In this document: piece by piece, positions 1 to 13,200 of the stretch | Numbering within the stretch: position 1 is the stretch's first letter | Layout of the letters: each line of letters starts with the position of its first letter | Assembly: GCA_902729315.2 (NCBI GenBank) | Contig: LR746264.1 | Location: 3,264,878 to 3,328,877, forward strand | From: Spirodela intermedia | Lineage: Eukaryota > Streptophyta > Magnoliopsida > Alismatales > Araceae | DNA: 64,000 nucleotides | Direction of reading: 5' to 3' | Position numbers and translations under genes: made by a program | The notes under the pieces: generated by a model | The model's database searches: none | Told to the model about the DNA's origin: nothing | Seen by the model: only the letters and a program-made list of their open reading frames with translations

Positions 1-1271
1 TTAGGGGTGCATCCACATGTGTAAGGTAAAATGTTTTTTCATAAGGCTAAGTCTTCATACCTAAGATAAGATTCTAATGTTTTTAAAGTTGGATTTTTTC
101 CTTATTCTTGAGGCCGGATACCTAAGGGAATTTGAAAGTAGATTGGCTAATTTAAGCTAGATCTTCAATCCTGATTTGCATATGATATCTTCAATACATA
201 TCACCAGATACTCCCAGAAGATGTTACCGAATCACATCCACATACAAATCAATCTTTCACAGAAATCATACGCTACTTTTATAGTTTATAAATCGGGTAT
301 TTTTATTTTTCAGGTATTTAGAATGAAATCAAAATCAGATCACAATCTGAATCAAATTTATTGAGATTGAATACCAATAGCTTGTCCGATTGTGATTTGA
401 CGAATTTGCAATCGGTCCAATCCAGTGCAAAACCAAACTTTCGTGCAACCAAGAACTGGCTGAATCAGCCAATCCTGATGCTGATTACGAGAAGGCTGAA
501 GGACTTACATATTAGGTCAAAGTAAGTGGCACATCAGTTTTGAGGGTGGGTACAAGGTGGATTATGTTCTAGACTTTCACAAAGATATACACTGGTCAGT
601 CCAAAAAGCATTCCGATTCATGCACAACAGCAGGTCCATCTTTGTCGGAAATTGGATTAGGTCAGAAAACAATTACTGATTTTGCTGTATTTTCCGTTCT
701 GATGGACTACATTTTTTTGGGTGCATTAGTCTATAGGAATACTGGAATTATGCCTGATACAAAACCAGAGGCAAAGCTTTGTTAAGGGTATCAAGGTGTA
801 GTAGCTCATATCTGATTCAAGCAGCCTGGTGTTACCCGATTTTTGAGTATCATTCAGTCCTGTGTTTTGAAAGCCTCAACCCATCCTCATACATTGCCTA
901 AATCCCCCTGACAAGAATTCAACCTAAACTCAAAAAAAGAGGAAATCATTCAAATCGGTCAAAATACCGTCCTTCGTTTCAGTTGAATTAGAAAATGCGA
1001 ATTAAATACTAACACGGGACTTTTATTCACCTCTTTGGGCGAAAGGTCATCCAAACTTATGTTTCAGCACTTAAGCAGATTTCAAATTCAACCAATGGTG
1101 CGTTAAGAAGACTCACCGCCTCTCCACAGAAATAAAAAGAAAACTTTAACTGTTTCTTCAACATGCAACAGATGTCTATATAAAACTGACTATCTACTAG
1201 ATCAACTAATTCAAAGAAATGATAGAAGTTCACTAAGCTCTTCAACTCAATCAAATTAAAACCTGTCTTAC

Positions 1272-4200
1272 TTTTGTCTCAATTTGCTCAAAAAAAATGT
1301 TGCAAATGGTATGTCAACAAGAATCCCTTCAAACATCGCCTGCAGAAATGGGAAAGTGAATATGAATGTCTAAAAATATCAAAACATTATTTGATGCAAA
1401 ACGGGCAATCCATTTGACGGAAAAAATGATGATTAGCACCCAATAAAGTTTATAATAAGCAGGTGGTGGACAGAACTCACAAGAGGAAAGAAGAATGTGG
1501 CAATACATTCCTGAGCTATCAAAAGTTTGAACAGCATATAATATGCATCCTTAGAATGCATGCCCCTGATTGACCTTTTATCTAGCTTGAAAGGGAAACC
1601 ATATATGTAGTCTACTACAGATCTCCAAAAAACAACTGAGGAAACACAACCTCGAATCGGCGATTGTTTCTTAAGGTAGGTCATGAGGATAACACAACTG
1701 TGTTTTATGAATTATCGAGTGCAGATGTGATTTTGTGACAACTCCACTGGACAGGGTATCATCTGTAAAGCAAACAAGCCAGATTGACATTTCAACAAAT
1801 TTGTTTGTGAGTTAGCTAAGACGCCTCAAAACAATCGTGCAAGATGCACCCCAGAACTCACATGACGACTAAGCTCAGAACCTTAAAAAATGTGATGAAC
1901 TCATGAAAATGTCATAGGTCCGAGAGAGAACAGAACCAGACCACTCCATTCAAGTTGATTTGTAAATATGTAAAAAGAAAATTCATGCAGCAGCCTGATG
2001 TGTATCTCAGATTAAGTTGCAGTTGTTTTTCTTTCTTACGTAAGTGTCAAACTGGACCTGACTGGTCCAGTTCAACCCCTGTGCTATAGGCCTGGTATAA
2101 AAACCAGATCCAAAGATTAATCAAGGCATGTGTTATTTTTCCACCCTTCTGTCCGATATTAGGGTTTCTCTGCTTGTGACACAGTGCTTAACATGACATC
2201 AGAGCCTACAACAAAGGTTTGATCGTGCTCTTCTTTAACTTTTCCGCCTTGAGACGTCTCTATCACAAGACACTCCAATCTAGTTGGTGAACTCTTGTCG
2301 TTTACGTCAAGTCTCCTTTACTTCCTGACCGTCAAGACCCCTTTCCTTCTTGGTCGTCGGTCTTGTTTTCTGGTGTTGTGACATGAACGGTTAGTTTGTA
2401 CATATTTCTTCTTCTCCTCTGGTACATTGGAGGCGAGAGAACAGCCTAGAGCTGTCAGCTAGAAATCGATTCACTCAGCCTAGTTTAAGAACACCAGTAA
2501 TTTTATTGAGTCAAATATGTCTGAGATAACTTCTCCACTTCGATCTTCCTGTTTCCAAGTGCTCAAACGAACCTAACTATATGGGCGAAATTTTATTAAT
2601 TGGTCTCTATTGATCAGAATAATGATGAATGAGAGACGGCAGATCAGCCATCTCCTAGGCATAGGGCTCCAACTAGGAGATCTGCACTTTGAGATATGAG
2701 ATTAAAAAAACTTTAGAATCATGGTATGACTATGGAGCGCCATGATACAAGGAATTGACAGTACTTGTATATTCTTAGCTACAGCTAACGACATGGGATC
2801 ATATCCATCAAACTTATGCTAGAGCTAGAACAAGTATACGTGGTGAAGATGAAGATGATGACAATGAAACATGGAAATAAAATTGTGACATAGTATGCAA
2901 ACTAATTGAATATATTGTGGTAGGATTATGATCAGTACAGGAAAATTAATATGAGAGATCTGAAAGACGGAATAATTCATCAAGATTACGCAGAACATGA
3001 TAAAACCTCTGAAATTCTTGTTGGGCTTAATCCTGACTTTCATCAAGTGAGGGTTCCCTTGGCCGAGTAAGACTACCATCTTTGTGATGAAGAGAGCCGA
3101 AGAGCCTAATGCTTGGCTCACAAAGCAATGGACAGCACAACATTTGTGGCTAAAGATGGCAGTAATCCAGGTACAAATAAGAAGAAAGCGAAAGTCACTC
3201 CTACCCCACCTGGACAACAAAGAGTAAAAACTATGACCATAGGGATACCCTATGGTGCACATAATGGAAAAAGACATGCAACACTCGTGAAAGATGCCGG
3301 AAACTTCACTGTAAACCCAAAAATAAGAGTGGGTCAGAAGAGAGAGCAGCCCAGGAAAAGTGGTCATGCTCATGTCATAGTTGTGCAGCCAAGCGAAACA
3401 ATACCACCAGAGCAAAGCCATCTCCCTTCCAAGATAAGGTCGAAATGTGTAATCATCTCTAACCCCGTGCCTTTGACACATTCAAGTGAGTTTCTATTTT
3501 TTTCTGGATTAAGTACCTCAAATACCATTTTTTCTGCTTCCTGGATCATGGATTCAGGAGTTACTAGACACATGACCAGCTCAGCACAATTTTTTTCTGC
3601 ATATTCTCCATGTCCTAATAATAGAAAAAAGCTATAGTTGAAGGATCATTAATCACTATAGCAAGTGTAGGGAATGTTCTTCTTACTTCTTCTCTCATCT
3701 TAAGAAATATTTTTTAAGTTCTTAGATTGACCATAAATTGAATGTCCATAAGTAAACGCTGCAGATCGATCATGTAAAGTGTTTTTCTATCATAATTATT
3801 GTGTGTTTTACGACAAAGAATTGGGGAGGATGATTGGACATGCTAAAGAACAGTATGAACTTGGAAAGGGAGGAAGCATTGAGCCAATCAAATATTACAA
3901 AGGGAGGAAGCAGCCTATTTTTTTAACCCCACTCATCAAACTTGGAAAAATCTGGCTTCACCATCGTTGTTTCAAAGTCTATATGTTGAAGACTTTCATT
4001 GTGATGTATGCAAATCCAGAAATATAGACACCGATCATTTCCGATAAGCAATACAAAGAGTTCAACTCTTTTTCTTTTGTATCCATAGTGATGTTTGGGG
4101 TACTTTGTATACTCCAAGTATTTCTGATGCTAGATGGCTTGTTATATTTATGGATTTGTACATTGGACACTTGGATTTTTTGTTTATAAACATAAATTTG

Positions 4201-7200
4201 AAGTTAGTGTTATTCTTCTAAAATTTAATTCCTATTAAAAATAAATTTGGAGTCAATATCAAAATATTTAGATTAGATAATGCACGAAATTATTTCAACC
4301 AAACATTGACCTCATTTCCAAGAAGAAGCTATACTACATAAATCCTCACGTGTTAATACACCACAACAAAATAAGATAGATGAAATCATAAATAGCCATG
4401 TCCTCAAGGTAATTAGAGATCTTATTTATCAAGATAATGTATCAAAATCTTTTTGGGGAGAGGCGGTTTACTCACCTCATAAATTGTTTAGAGTTTTAGG
4501 ATTGAAAAATCTAGTGCAAAACACTATCATCCTTCTATCTTGACAACACACTAAAAACTAATCTGTGCCTAAGATCTTTAGGTGCGTAGCAATTGTTCAT
4601 GTTCGAGCCCAACATAGGGACAAATTGGATCTCAAGGTTTTAAAATATACGTTCATCCGATATTCTCAGACTCAAAAAAATTGTAAATGTTATCATTCTC
4701 CATGAATAAAGAGTTTTCATTTCAATTAATGTCACCTACCATGAAAAAGAATCTTACTTTCCCACCATATATCTAGGGAGAGAATCAAGTTGATGTAGAT
4801 AAGTATGAGAATTTTTCACTCCCCGTTGTAATGCCAACACCAGCACCTATTCCTAACTCTGCTCTCGAACAATTGCCTACATCGATATCAATGTCTAACC
4901 CCATTCTCAAAAAAATGTGAGATTCGACAAAGTATATTCATAGATAAAGAAGGATGTCCCAGAATGTATGCAATTCCAAGACCCTCACTTAGATACTGAA
5001 AATGAGGTACCAAGTTCTCACTCTTCATTTACATATGAAATCGAATGTCATACTAAAAAATCAAAAAGAGAATCTACCTGTTGCCATTGGGAAAGGAACC
5101 AGAGAATGCACCAACAGACTCCTATATCCTCTCACACATTTTGTCTTATGAACATCTTTCACCATGTCATAGAGCATTCCTTGTTATTTTAAATATTGCA
5201 ATAATCCCTACAACTGTATCTAAGACTTAGTCCATTGAAAAATGAAAACAAGTTATAAATAAAGAGATGGAGGCGTTAGAGAAAAGACCCATCGGTGTTA
5301 GTAAGACTACTAGCATAAAAGAGACACATGGGGTGTAAATGGGTCCGTAGAGTAAGTACCAAGCAGAAGAATCTTTCAAGAAATACAAGGATAGGTTGGT
5401 TATCAAGGGTTATACATAGACCTATGGGGTTGAATACCTAGAGAATTTTACTCCGGGTGTGAAGATGAATACTGTCAGAATGTTAGTCATTAGTAGCTAA
5501 TTGTGGTCGGGATATACACTAGTTTGATGTTCAGAATACATTTCTGCATTGAGAATTAGAGGAAGAAATTTATCTGTTGTGCGAATCGAATAATTCATTA
5601 TCAATAATTTATATGGAAAAAATTTGGCTGAAAATTTGATGTGTAAATTGAATAAAGCCTTGTATGGACTCAAACAATAACCTCTGGACTCAAACAAGAG
5701 TCATGATTGCAATAAGATATAGACAAAGTTAAAGAGACCACAAAATCACCTTTGATTTATTTATCTCACACACCAGAAAATATAGCATAGGTAGTGAATT
5801 TAATCAGTCAATTTATGTACAACTCAAAGCAATTACACCTGCATATAGTTCATCGAGTGCTACATTATCTTAAAGGGGCACCAACCAAAGATATTTTATT
5901 CAAGAGGAACAGAGGATCAGTATTATATATTTTGATGCTAATTATCTAAAGTCTGTAGTAGACAAGAGATCTTCTTCAAGATACTGTATGTTCCTTAATG
6001 CTAATATTGTAACAAGGCCAAGCAAAACGTAATAGCAAAGTCAAGCGCAGAAAGCAAAATTTTGAGCTATAATTCAATATATATGAATTATTGTGGGTGA
6101 GGTTAATTAGGAAAACTTGAGAATCAAGTGAAGTGGTCCAATAAGACTACTGAGACAAGAAGTCAACAATCTGCATAATGCACAATCTAGTTCAACATAA
6201 CCAAACCGGGACATTAAAATTGATCAACACCTTATAAATGAGAAATTAAAGAGCCAATTGATTTCCGCACCATATGCCTCTACAAATGATCATGTTTTAG
6301 ACATAATTACTAAAGAATAACATAATATTTCAGAATCTTGTATCTAAGTTGGGAACAGATGATATCTATTCACCAACATGAGGAACAGCGCCGGAACAAG
6401 TTCCCATTGTTTTTGTTTCTCTATTGTTAATATTTCTTTATGACTTAAGACTAAACTGAACCAGACTGGTCTTGTTCAAACCCTATACTATGGGCCTGGT
6501 TTAAATACCACACCCAAAAATTAATCAAGGTGTGTGTTGTTTTTCCACTCTTTTGTTTGAGATTAGGGTTACTCCGTTTGTGACATAGCACTCAACAATA
6601 TATTTATCATGGGGGAGTGCAAACATGAGGACATACATACGTGTCTCAATATAGATTTCTGTGTCTAAATATGGATACCTTTCCAAGAAGACTCCCAAGG
6701 AAATGAAAAAACTGGAGGTGCTGCTCACGCACTAAACCTGATCCAGGGTTTGGGTATAGTAGATGGTCTGTGGTTTCCTGCGGACAGAAAAAACATTAAG
6801 AGATTAGCAAAGTACATCATAGGAGAAGTGCCATCATAAATGACAATCAAGAAAACAAATGCAATCAAATTAGCAAAAATAGAAACACGAAGTAAAAAAA
6901 AAATTAAATTAAATTAAGCTCGTAATTTTCGTAATGAAATTACAAAGCCCTTATATAGAAAAAGCAGACCATTTAACAAAGTCCAATAGTGCAGCTTGAT
7001 TCAGAACACGGAAGTAGAGCTGCTTTAGTTCGATTCGATTTTGGAGGACATATTGATATTTACAAAGATGCCTTGTAGAAAGCATAGCCAAACACCAAGA
7101 TACTTGGCAGGCAACCACCCCACGTTTACACACTCAAAACGCTCAACAATAATTTCACCATTTTCACCAGACTGCCCAGTGAATACAATAATTATGAATT

Positions 7201-10200
7201 CGCGATAATAGAAAAAAATGTTCCACGCGAAAATGATAATTCAAATAACTATCAGCCGCCTAATGATCTTTGAGAGTGAATAGCTGAATTGGAAAGGTTT
7301 TTGATCCTTCCCAGACACAAGGACCTGATTCGATTTTCACATGAAGTTAAAACCAGTATTTCTTAACTTTAGAGTATCCGCTAACGTCAAAAGTCCAAAA
7401 TACCGGTTTAGACTATCAAAATGACCTTTTTCACGCGATTTTAGGACCAAGAACTGACCTTCAATTCCCAGGTTTTCCATTCTTATTAATGAAGCAGATT
7501 GAGCATACTTGACAGAATCTAGGGGACAGCATAAAACGAATACACAGTCGCACAATTTTTTGCTGGAATAAATTCACACAGGAAAAATAAATAAAACCCA
7601 GTGAATATATGGATGCTCCACTGGTGATAGGTTGGTTTTAAGTTGGATGGCCCAATACTTAAACAATGTCTCAGAGTCAATTATTGCTCGTGTAAAAAAA
7701 TTCATTTGGATGCTCCACTGGTGAAAATTGGATGGATAAATTTATTTTTGACTCTGATGATGGATCTAAAGTTACAAACCTAAGTTTGGTTCAGAATACT
7801 AAATGCAGCAAGGAGTCTTACTAAGCATTATAAAGTTGGATATATCTGGAGTCCTTGTAGTAAGACCGATTTTTTAGACAGAACTTTTAGACTTAAATGT
7901 TATACCTGTTAGGTACTAGGGAAGCTTCTATCTGAACGAGCTATCAAATTACGAATAAAGAATCATATTTTCTAATGTTTTTTCATAGATTAGAGGATGG
8001 ATGACAAAACTCCTCTCAAGGGGCGAACCTTTAGGAGATGGTTCCAACTAAAATGGTGCCCTCTATTCTAGGTATATTTCAATCTTCAAGATATGAAAAA
8101 AATATACAACGAGAAAATTTCAATCCATGAAAACTCCTAATGGAATGTAAGATGTTCTTTGGAGAAATAGGAGAATCAGGCTTTTGAGTAATATCAGCAA
8201 TAAAGTCCCATCAATCAAGTGGCAGTAAAAGGCCACAACCAATTTTCAGTCAGATCATTTATTAACTGTTATGATGACAGTAGATGGTATAGTTTGGTAA
8301 CAATCCAAAGCAGCGTCTGTTTTTCGGAAAGTTGTTCTGAAGGGACATCCCACTAGTGGGATAGGAAATTCAATAAGTCAGTGAAAAATGGTTGTACCTT
8401 TTTCCAGGAAATGAGAGGAACTGAAGAGTCACTAACACAACCTGAAAAGTGCATTTCAAGCAAAGTGGAACAACAACATGCTTCACCAGCCAGTATTGCT
8501 TCATCGGTTGGTTTAAATCTCCTTTCCAAATTAGATCTCCTTTTGTGGGATCTAGCCGTCTTAAAGTAGAAACATGGATGGGCTAGGAGTTTTTCCAAGA
8601 ACAGATGTATTATGTTTTATCAGTTAGTGAATTATGATAATTAAAGCCGTTCAATAAGCTTGTCGTAACAATAAAAAGAAGAACAGAGTGCATATGGCAA
8701 TAGAATTAGAAAAACTAACCCCTATCCTTTTTTGAAAGGGTTTAGGCTAGGGAAAAGACAGGATTCAGGCATCATTTTGGGTTTCTAAGATTTTGTTTTG
8801 TATTATTGAAGCTCGGTAAATTTGGTACTTCCAAGTTTTCAAAAAATGTTTGGGAGAAAAGCAAGTTCATGAGGATAATTTACCAAAGAATTCCCATTAT
8901 TTTCATGAGTTAAAATTTTAGCACATATCATCATGGGGGAGATGATTCAAGTTACCAACAGACATATTTCCCAGATGAATCACATCAAACTATCACATAA
9001 CATTGATGCCTATAAGCCATAAAGTAATTCCAAACCTGATTATTGGAGTTCTAATTCATGATTATATTGTGAGAGGGAATATTGAAAAAGTCTCAGAGCA
9101 TTTTGCTAAATTCCGTTCCTACATAGAACCCGAAACAACTACTAAATGCTTGCTCAAAGGTGGTGTAGATCATGAATCCATACTACAGATTGGATCAACG
9201 TGGTAGCAGTACAGTGCATTAGAATCTGAAGCAAATTCATTCAAAGAAGACGAACTTCAAACAGTGAGCAAGAATCCTTGCAAGATAATACCACAAAACG
9301 AAAATCTAAATAGGCTTACCATAAGTCACTGAAACATACTCAGAAAACAAAGGATAATAATGAGAGAATTGAGACCGGCATAAATGGTGCAATGAGTAAG
9401 AATCATGAAAGTAAAGAAATATATTGACAAAGATAAAACACTGTTTAAACATTAAATGAAGACGTATCTATCTAATTGATTACCTTAAACAGCCCATATT
9501 GAATGTCAAAAGCTTCTCGGACAATGTTCTCCATGAAATCCTTAAAAATTCCACCCCCATCAACCCCTGCCTCCTCCACCCCAAGCTCATTGATGAATAT
9601 AATTCGAATCTGAATTTATAATAAAAATAAACATAAGTAAAAAATAAACAAACACCAAGGGACAAGCAACTTTCTTCAACTCTTACGTCACCCCAGCTGT
9701 GTGGCCCAAAGTCATGCTGGAAACATGTGGACCGGCCACATCTTACTTAGCCATCCTAAGCAGAAATGGCCAATTAAAGAGCATTATGCTGGTGTCCTGG
9801 AAGACAATAAAGCTCAACACATACCATTCCTTTAAGTTCTTCCTCGGTCAACCGGGTTAGCTGGTTAAAACCATCTTCAAAAATCCTATTTCTTCGAATT
9901 CTGAATTGATTTCTGGGAAAAGCGAACTGATCTGCATTTCTTTGTCTGGCTGCTACTAATTGTGACTGAAACAAAGTCATGAAATATAAATTATGATGAT
10001 GAATTGAAGAATGATATAGTCAAACTATGTCCCCAGCAAAAAATCCTCCAGGAAATTGGCATTATAAATGAATGTGCAAAGTTACAGTAAATAATAACAA
10101 ATTGATTACAATGAATGCGCCAACAAAATGCTAACCGTGAATAACTTCACTCTGCTGTTGAATGGCACTAAGAATGGAGCGTGTTTTAAGATGTCCTGAG

Positions 10201-13200
10201 CCCTAGTGTTTCCAGCCATAGCCTACAAGACAAAAGAAATATTAATGAATGAGGAGCTTCGGCAGTAGAAAAAGGGCGGAGTTAACAGTATTGCAATTTC
10301 CATTACTTGAGAAATGAAATTATCACCGACTGCTTCACGAGCATTGAAGTCTGTGGCTAACGTGAATGGCCGTCTGTTGTTCCAATCTTGCAGCTGAGAA
10401 GACAAAAAAAATGGTAAATGGAAGAACACAAAATGTTCAAGCCGGAGGACAAGTCAGCAAAGGGTATTCCAAAATAAATGAAAGGAGGGCAGGAAAAGGT
10501 CGCTTTTTCCATTCTTAACACAAGGCACGAATAACAAGAACTATACTACAAAAGAAAAAATTTCAAAGATATTTCCAGAAATTCATGAACCATTTCTGTT
10601 TTATGAGGCAATGAACTCAACTTATCCTAAATAAAACATACCTGACCCAAAAGCTCAGAGGCTCCAACCCTAGCTTTATGTTTCATTATATCTATAGAAA
10701 AATTCTCATTCTCAGAACTGACAATGGCTGGATTCAGAAAGGACGGAGCATTTCCTGGAATCACCCACAGGAGCTGCCACAAGGTCTGCAGAGTGAAAAA
10801 ATCTAGTAAGATACGTGTGAACTAGTAAAATACGTACTTTACCAAAAGGTGAGATGGATATGTGTACGAGGAGCGAAGCGGCATGTGAAAATGTAGATTG
10901 ACACACTCCTGACGGTTTCCAACTTTAAGTATGACCTTTCTGAGTTCAAGAAGTGCAAGCTCTTGTCTCATTTCCAGATTTTTTTCAAATTGAAAGGTGA
11001 ACATCTTTGACACGAAATTAACACCCTCCCACTACAGGATTCATTTCCAACCAACAAGCCAACCAGAAGCATTTAGCCAGGCCCCAAATTGAAAATGGCA
11101 TATTTATACTACCTACTTGAAAACCAACTTTTTAGGCTAGTCCACTAAATAAACAATAAAACCCAGTACACAGTTAAATTCCTACTCCATGACGTAGCTA
11201 AGTCCAACCTGAACAACTGGCATCTTTATGAGCCAATTTTTGGGCCTGTTAACACAGACTTGGCCCTTCAGTTGCAAGAGCATCGCCGTGTAAAATCAGA
11301 ATCAGGCCCATTAGCTATTCCCAAAAAAAAAAAAGAACCTAAACCTGTTTGTTTCCTAGACCTTTATATCAATCCAACATCAATGTACCCAAAGTTTTCA
11401 AGAACATAAATGTAGTGGTACACTTGCCTTACTGCTAAGGTGGCAAGGGAAGGCAATAGCCAAAAAAAATCTTAAATCTTTAAATTAATTTAAGTAATAC
11501 GATTAATTTAAAATATTTCACAGAAAAAGCTAGGTATGTACACACAAGATTTGAAAATTATTAAATGAATCTTCACACATATTTTCTATCCTGACATCCT
11601 TTCTCACTGCAGACAGTATTCCAAAACCAGGTTTTTTTTTTAAGGTCTTGTTTATTGCTGAAACAATCGTAACCTGATGAACCCCAACAACTATCTAACA
11701 TGGAGAAAAGTAAAAAGAGGCAAAAACACAAGATCGAAGAACGATTTGGAACTTTAAATGGAGGGGATGAATTAAAAATAAACCCTATTCCGACTTGGTA
11801 TCTTTTAGGAGCAAGAATAATTATTATCATACACTAATGGATGATGAATCAATTACATAAAAAAGCTCCCCTCATTAAATTACTTTTAGGGTTCAGTATA
11901 ATTCATAAAATGATAATTAAGATTCTCTAAAAAGATACTAACAGCAGTCCGTGGGTACTGTACGTCAATCAAAACAAACTAGTACATGATACAAAATTAA
12001 ATGATGAATAACAGATGACACTATTAAGATTAAGCGTGTCCCTTATTGTGAAATGAAAGGGAAATGCAGTTACCTCTCTCAAAATAACGATTAAATATCT
12101 GATATCATCTAAAGGCAGAGGTTTTTCCTTCTCATACAACTCTTCATTATCAATTATCATGAGTATATGCCTGGAGAAAAGTAGAGAATATCACTTAGCT
12201 TAAAAAAATTTGGATTAACATCCCAAAAACGAACTAAATAATATTTCCAATAACTAATCAAAAGAAAAATTTGGAATCTGATAAACACTGCACTGGGAAA
12301 CAAAATTTACATCAAAGCGTTACCTGTACACAGGGCAGAAAACAGCCAACGGTAATAACCAACCAGGAGCATCACTAGGCAAGTTTAAAGTAATGCCTGA
12401 AAAAGTTGGCCACGCTTCTTTCCCATGGCACTGCTTTATAAAATTCCAAAGTATATGAACAAGCTCAGTTCTATAAGCTAGCCCAGTCATGATCTGCTCT
12501 AGGGGCAAAATATTGAAAGCAACATGCAGAAAACTGCAAATAGCACCAATAGCTGCCACCTCTTCAGGGGACATATCACTGCTGTGACGATAATCACATG
12601 GTGTATCTCTAAATAAAGCATTGACCTGTTGAGATATTAGACAACCACCATTAGTTATCAGATAAACTTGCTTCTACAAGAATGACAAAAACACAGGTTA
12701 TAGAAGCATGCCAGATTCTGAAGAAAGCGAGAATCTATTGAACTTGTGATCTGCCTCTTCAAATCTGGACTTAAGTGCACTTCCAGGTACTCCTTGTCCA
12801 CAGTCATTTCATTGTCAACTTGATCAAAATCTAATTGAAGATAAAACAGTGTAAATAATAAAAAAAGAGAATCCACAAAAAATGACAAACCAGCATGCAA
12901 GAAAAAGATATTATAGATTATCTATAAGGCATGTACAAGTTTAATTATACAGAGTGCAGTTAATGAGAATAATGGGAGAAAACTCTTACTGTCCTTTGCC
13001 GATAACTTTCCAGAAGGCAATGCCTCCAATAAGTAGGTGATGACAGCAGTAAATTCAATGGCCTAGTCCAGATAAAACATGAGAAATCTTCATTAAATGT
13101 CCTCAGTAAATAAAAATAAATTAATCAAAAAAGGGAGACCATGTTAGTGACAAGATGCAATTAATCAGCCATGAAATCCAGCTGGGAATAAAAGTGGAAA

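Larger units (their letters stand above)
2024..6596 (+). mobile_element. Degenerate Ty1/copia LTR retrotransposon in a UPL6 intron
   Basis: Two related segments of about 170 bp (about 2024-2193 and 6424-6596) act as LTRs. Both carry CTGACTGGTC/CAGACTGGTC, a GGCCTGGT motif, ATTAATCAAGG, TTAGGGTT and a CA end. Just inside the left one, 2194-2205 resembles the initiator-Met tRNA primer site (ATCAGAGC core). Internal plus-strand remnants come in copia order: protease (WIMDSGVTRHMT), integrase (FWGEAVYSPHKLF), reverse transcriptase (RLVIKGYT, stop, TYGVEYLENFTP; LCKLNKALYGLKQ) and RNase H (HYLKGAPTKDILFKR). Many stops and frameshifts make it non-autonomous. The LTRs are clearly diverged, so the insertion is old. 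No target-site duplication was recognised and the LTR starts are approximate. It is in the opposite orientation to UPL6. Confidence 0.85.

Noticed and set aside
4560-4620. tRNA-like GTTCGAGCCC box
   Set aside because: Isolated B-box-like word inside the copia remnant, with no A box or cloverleaf.
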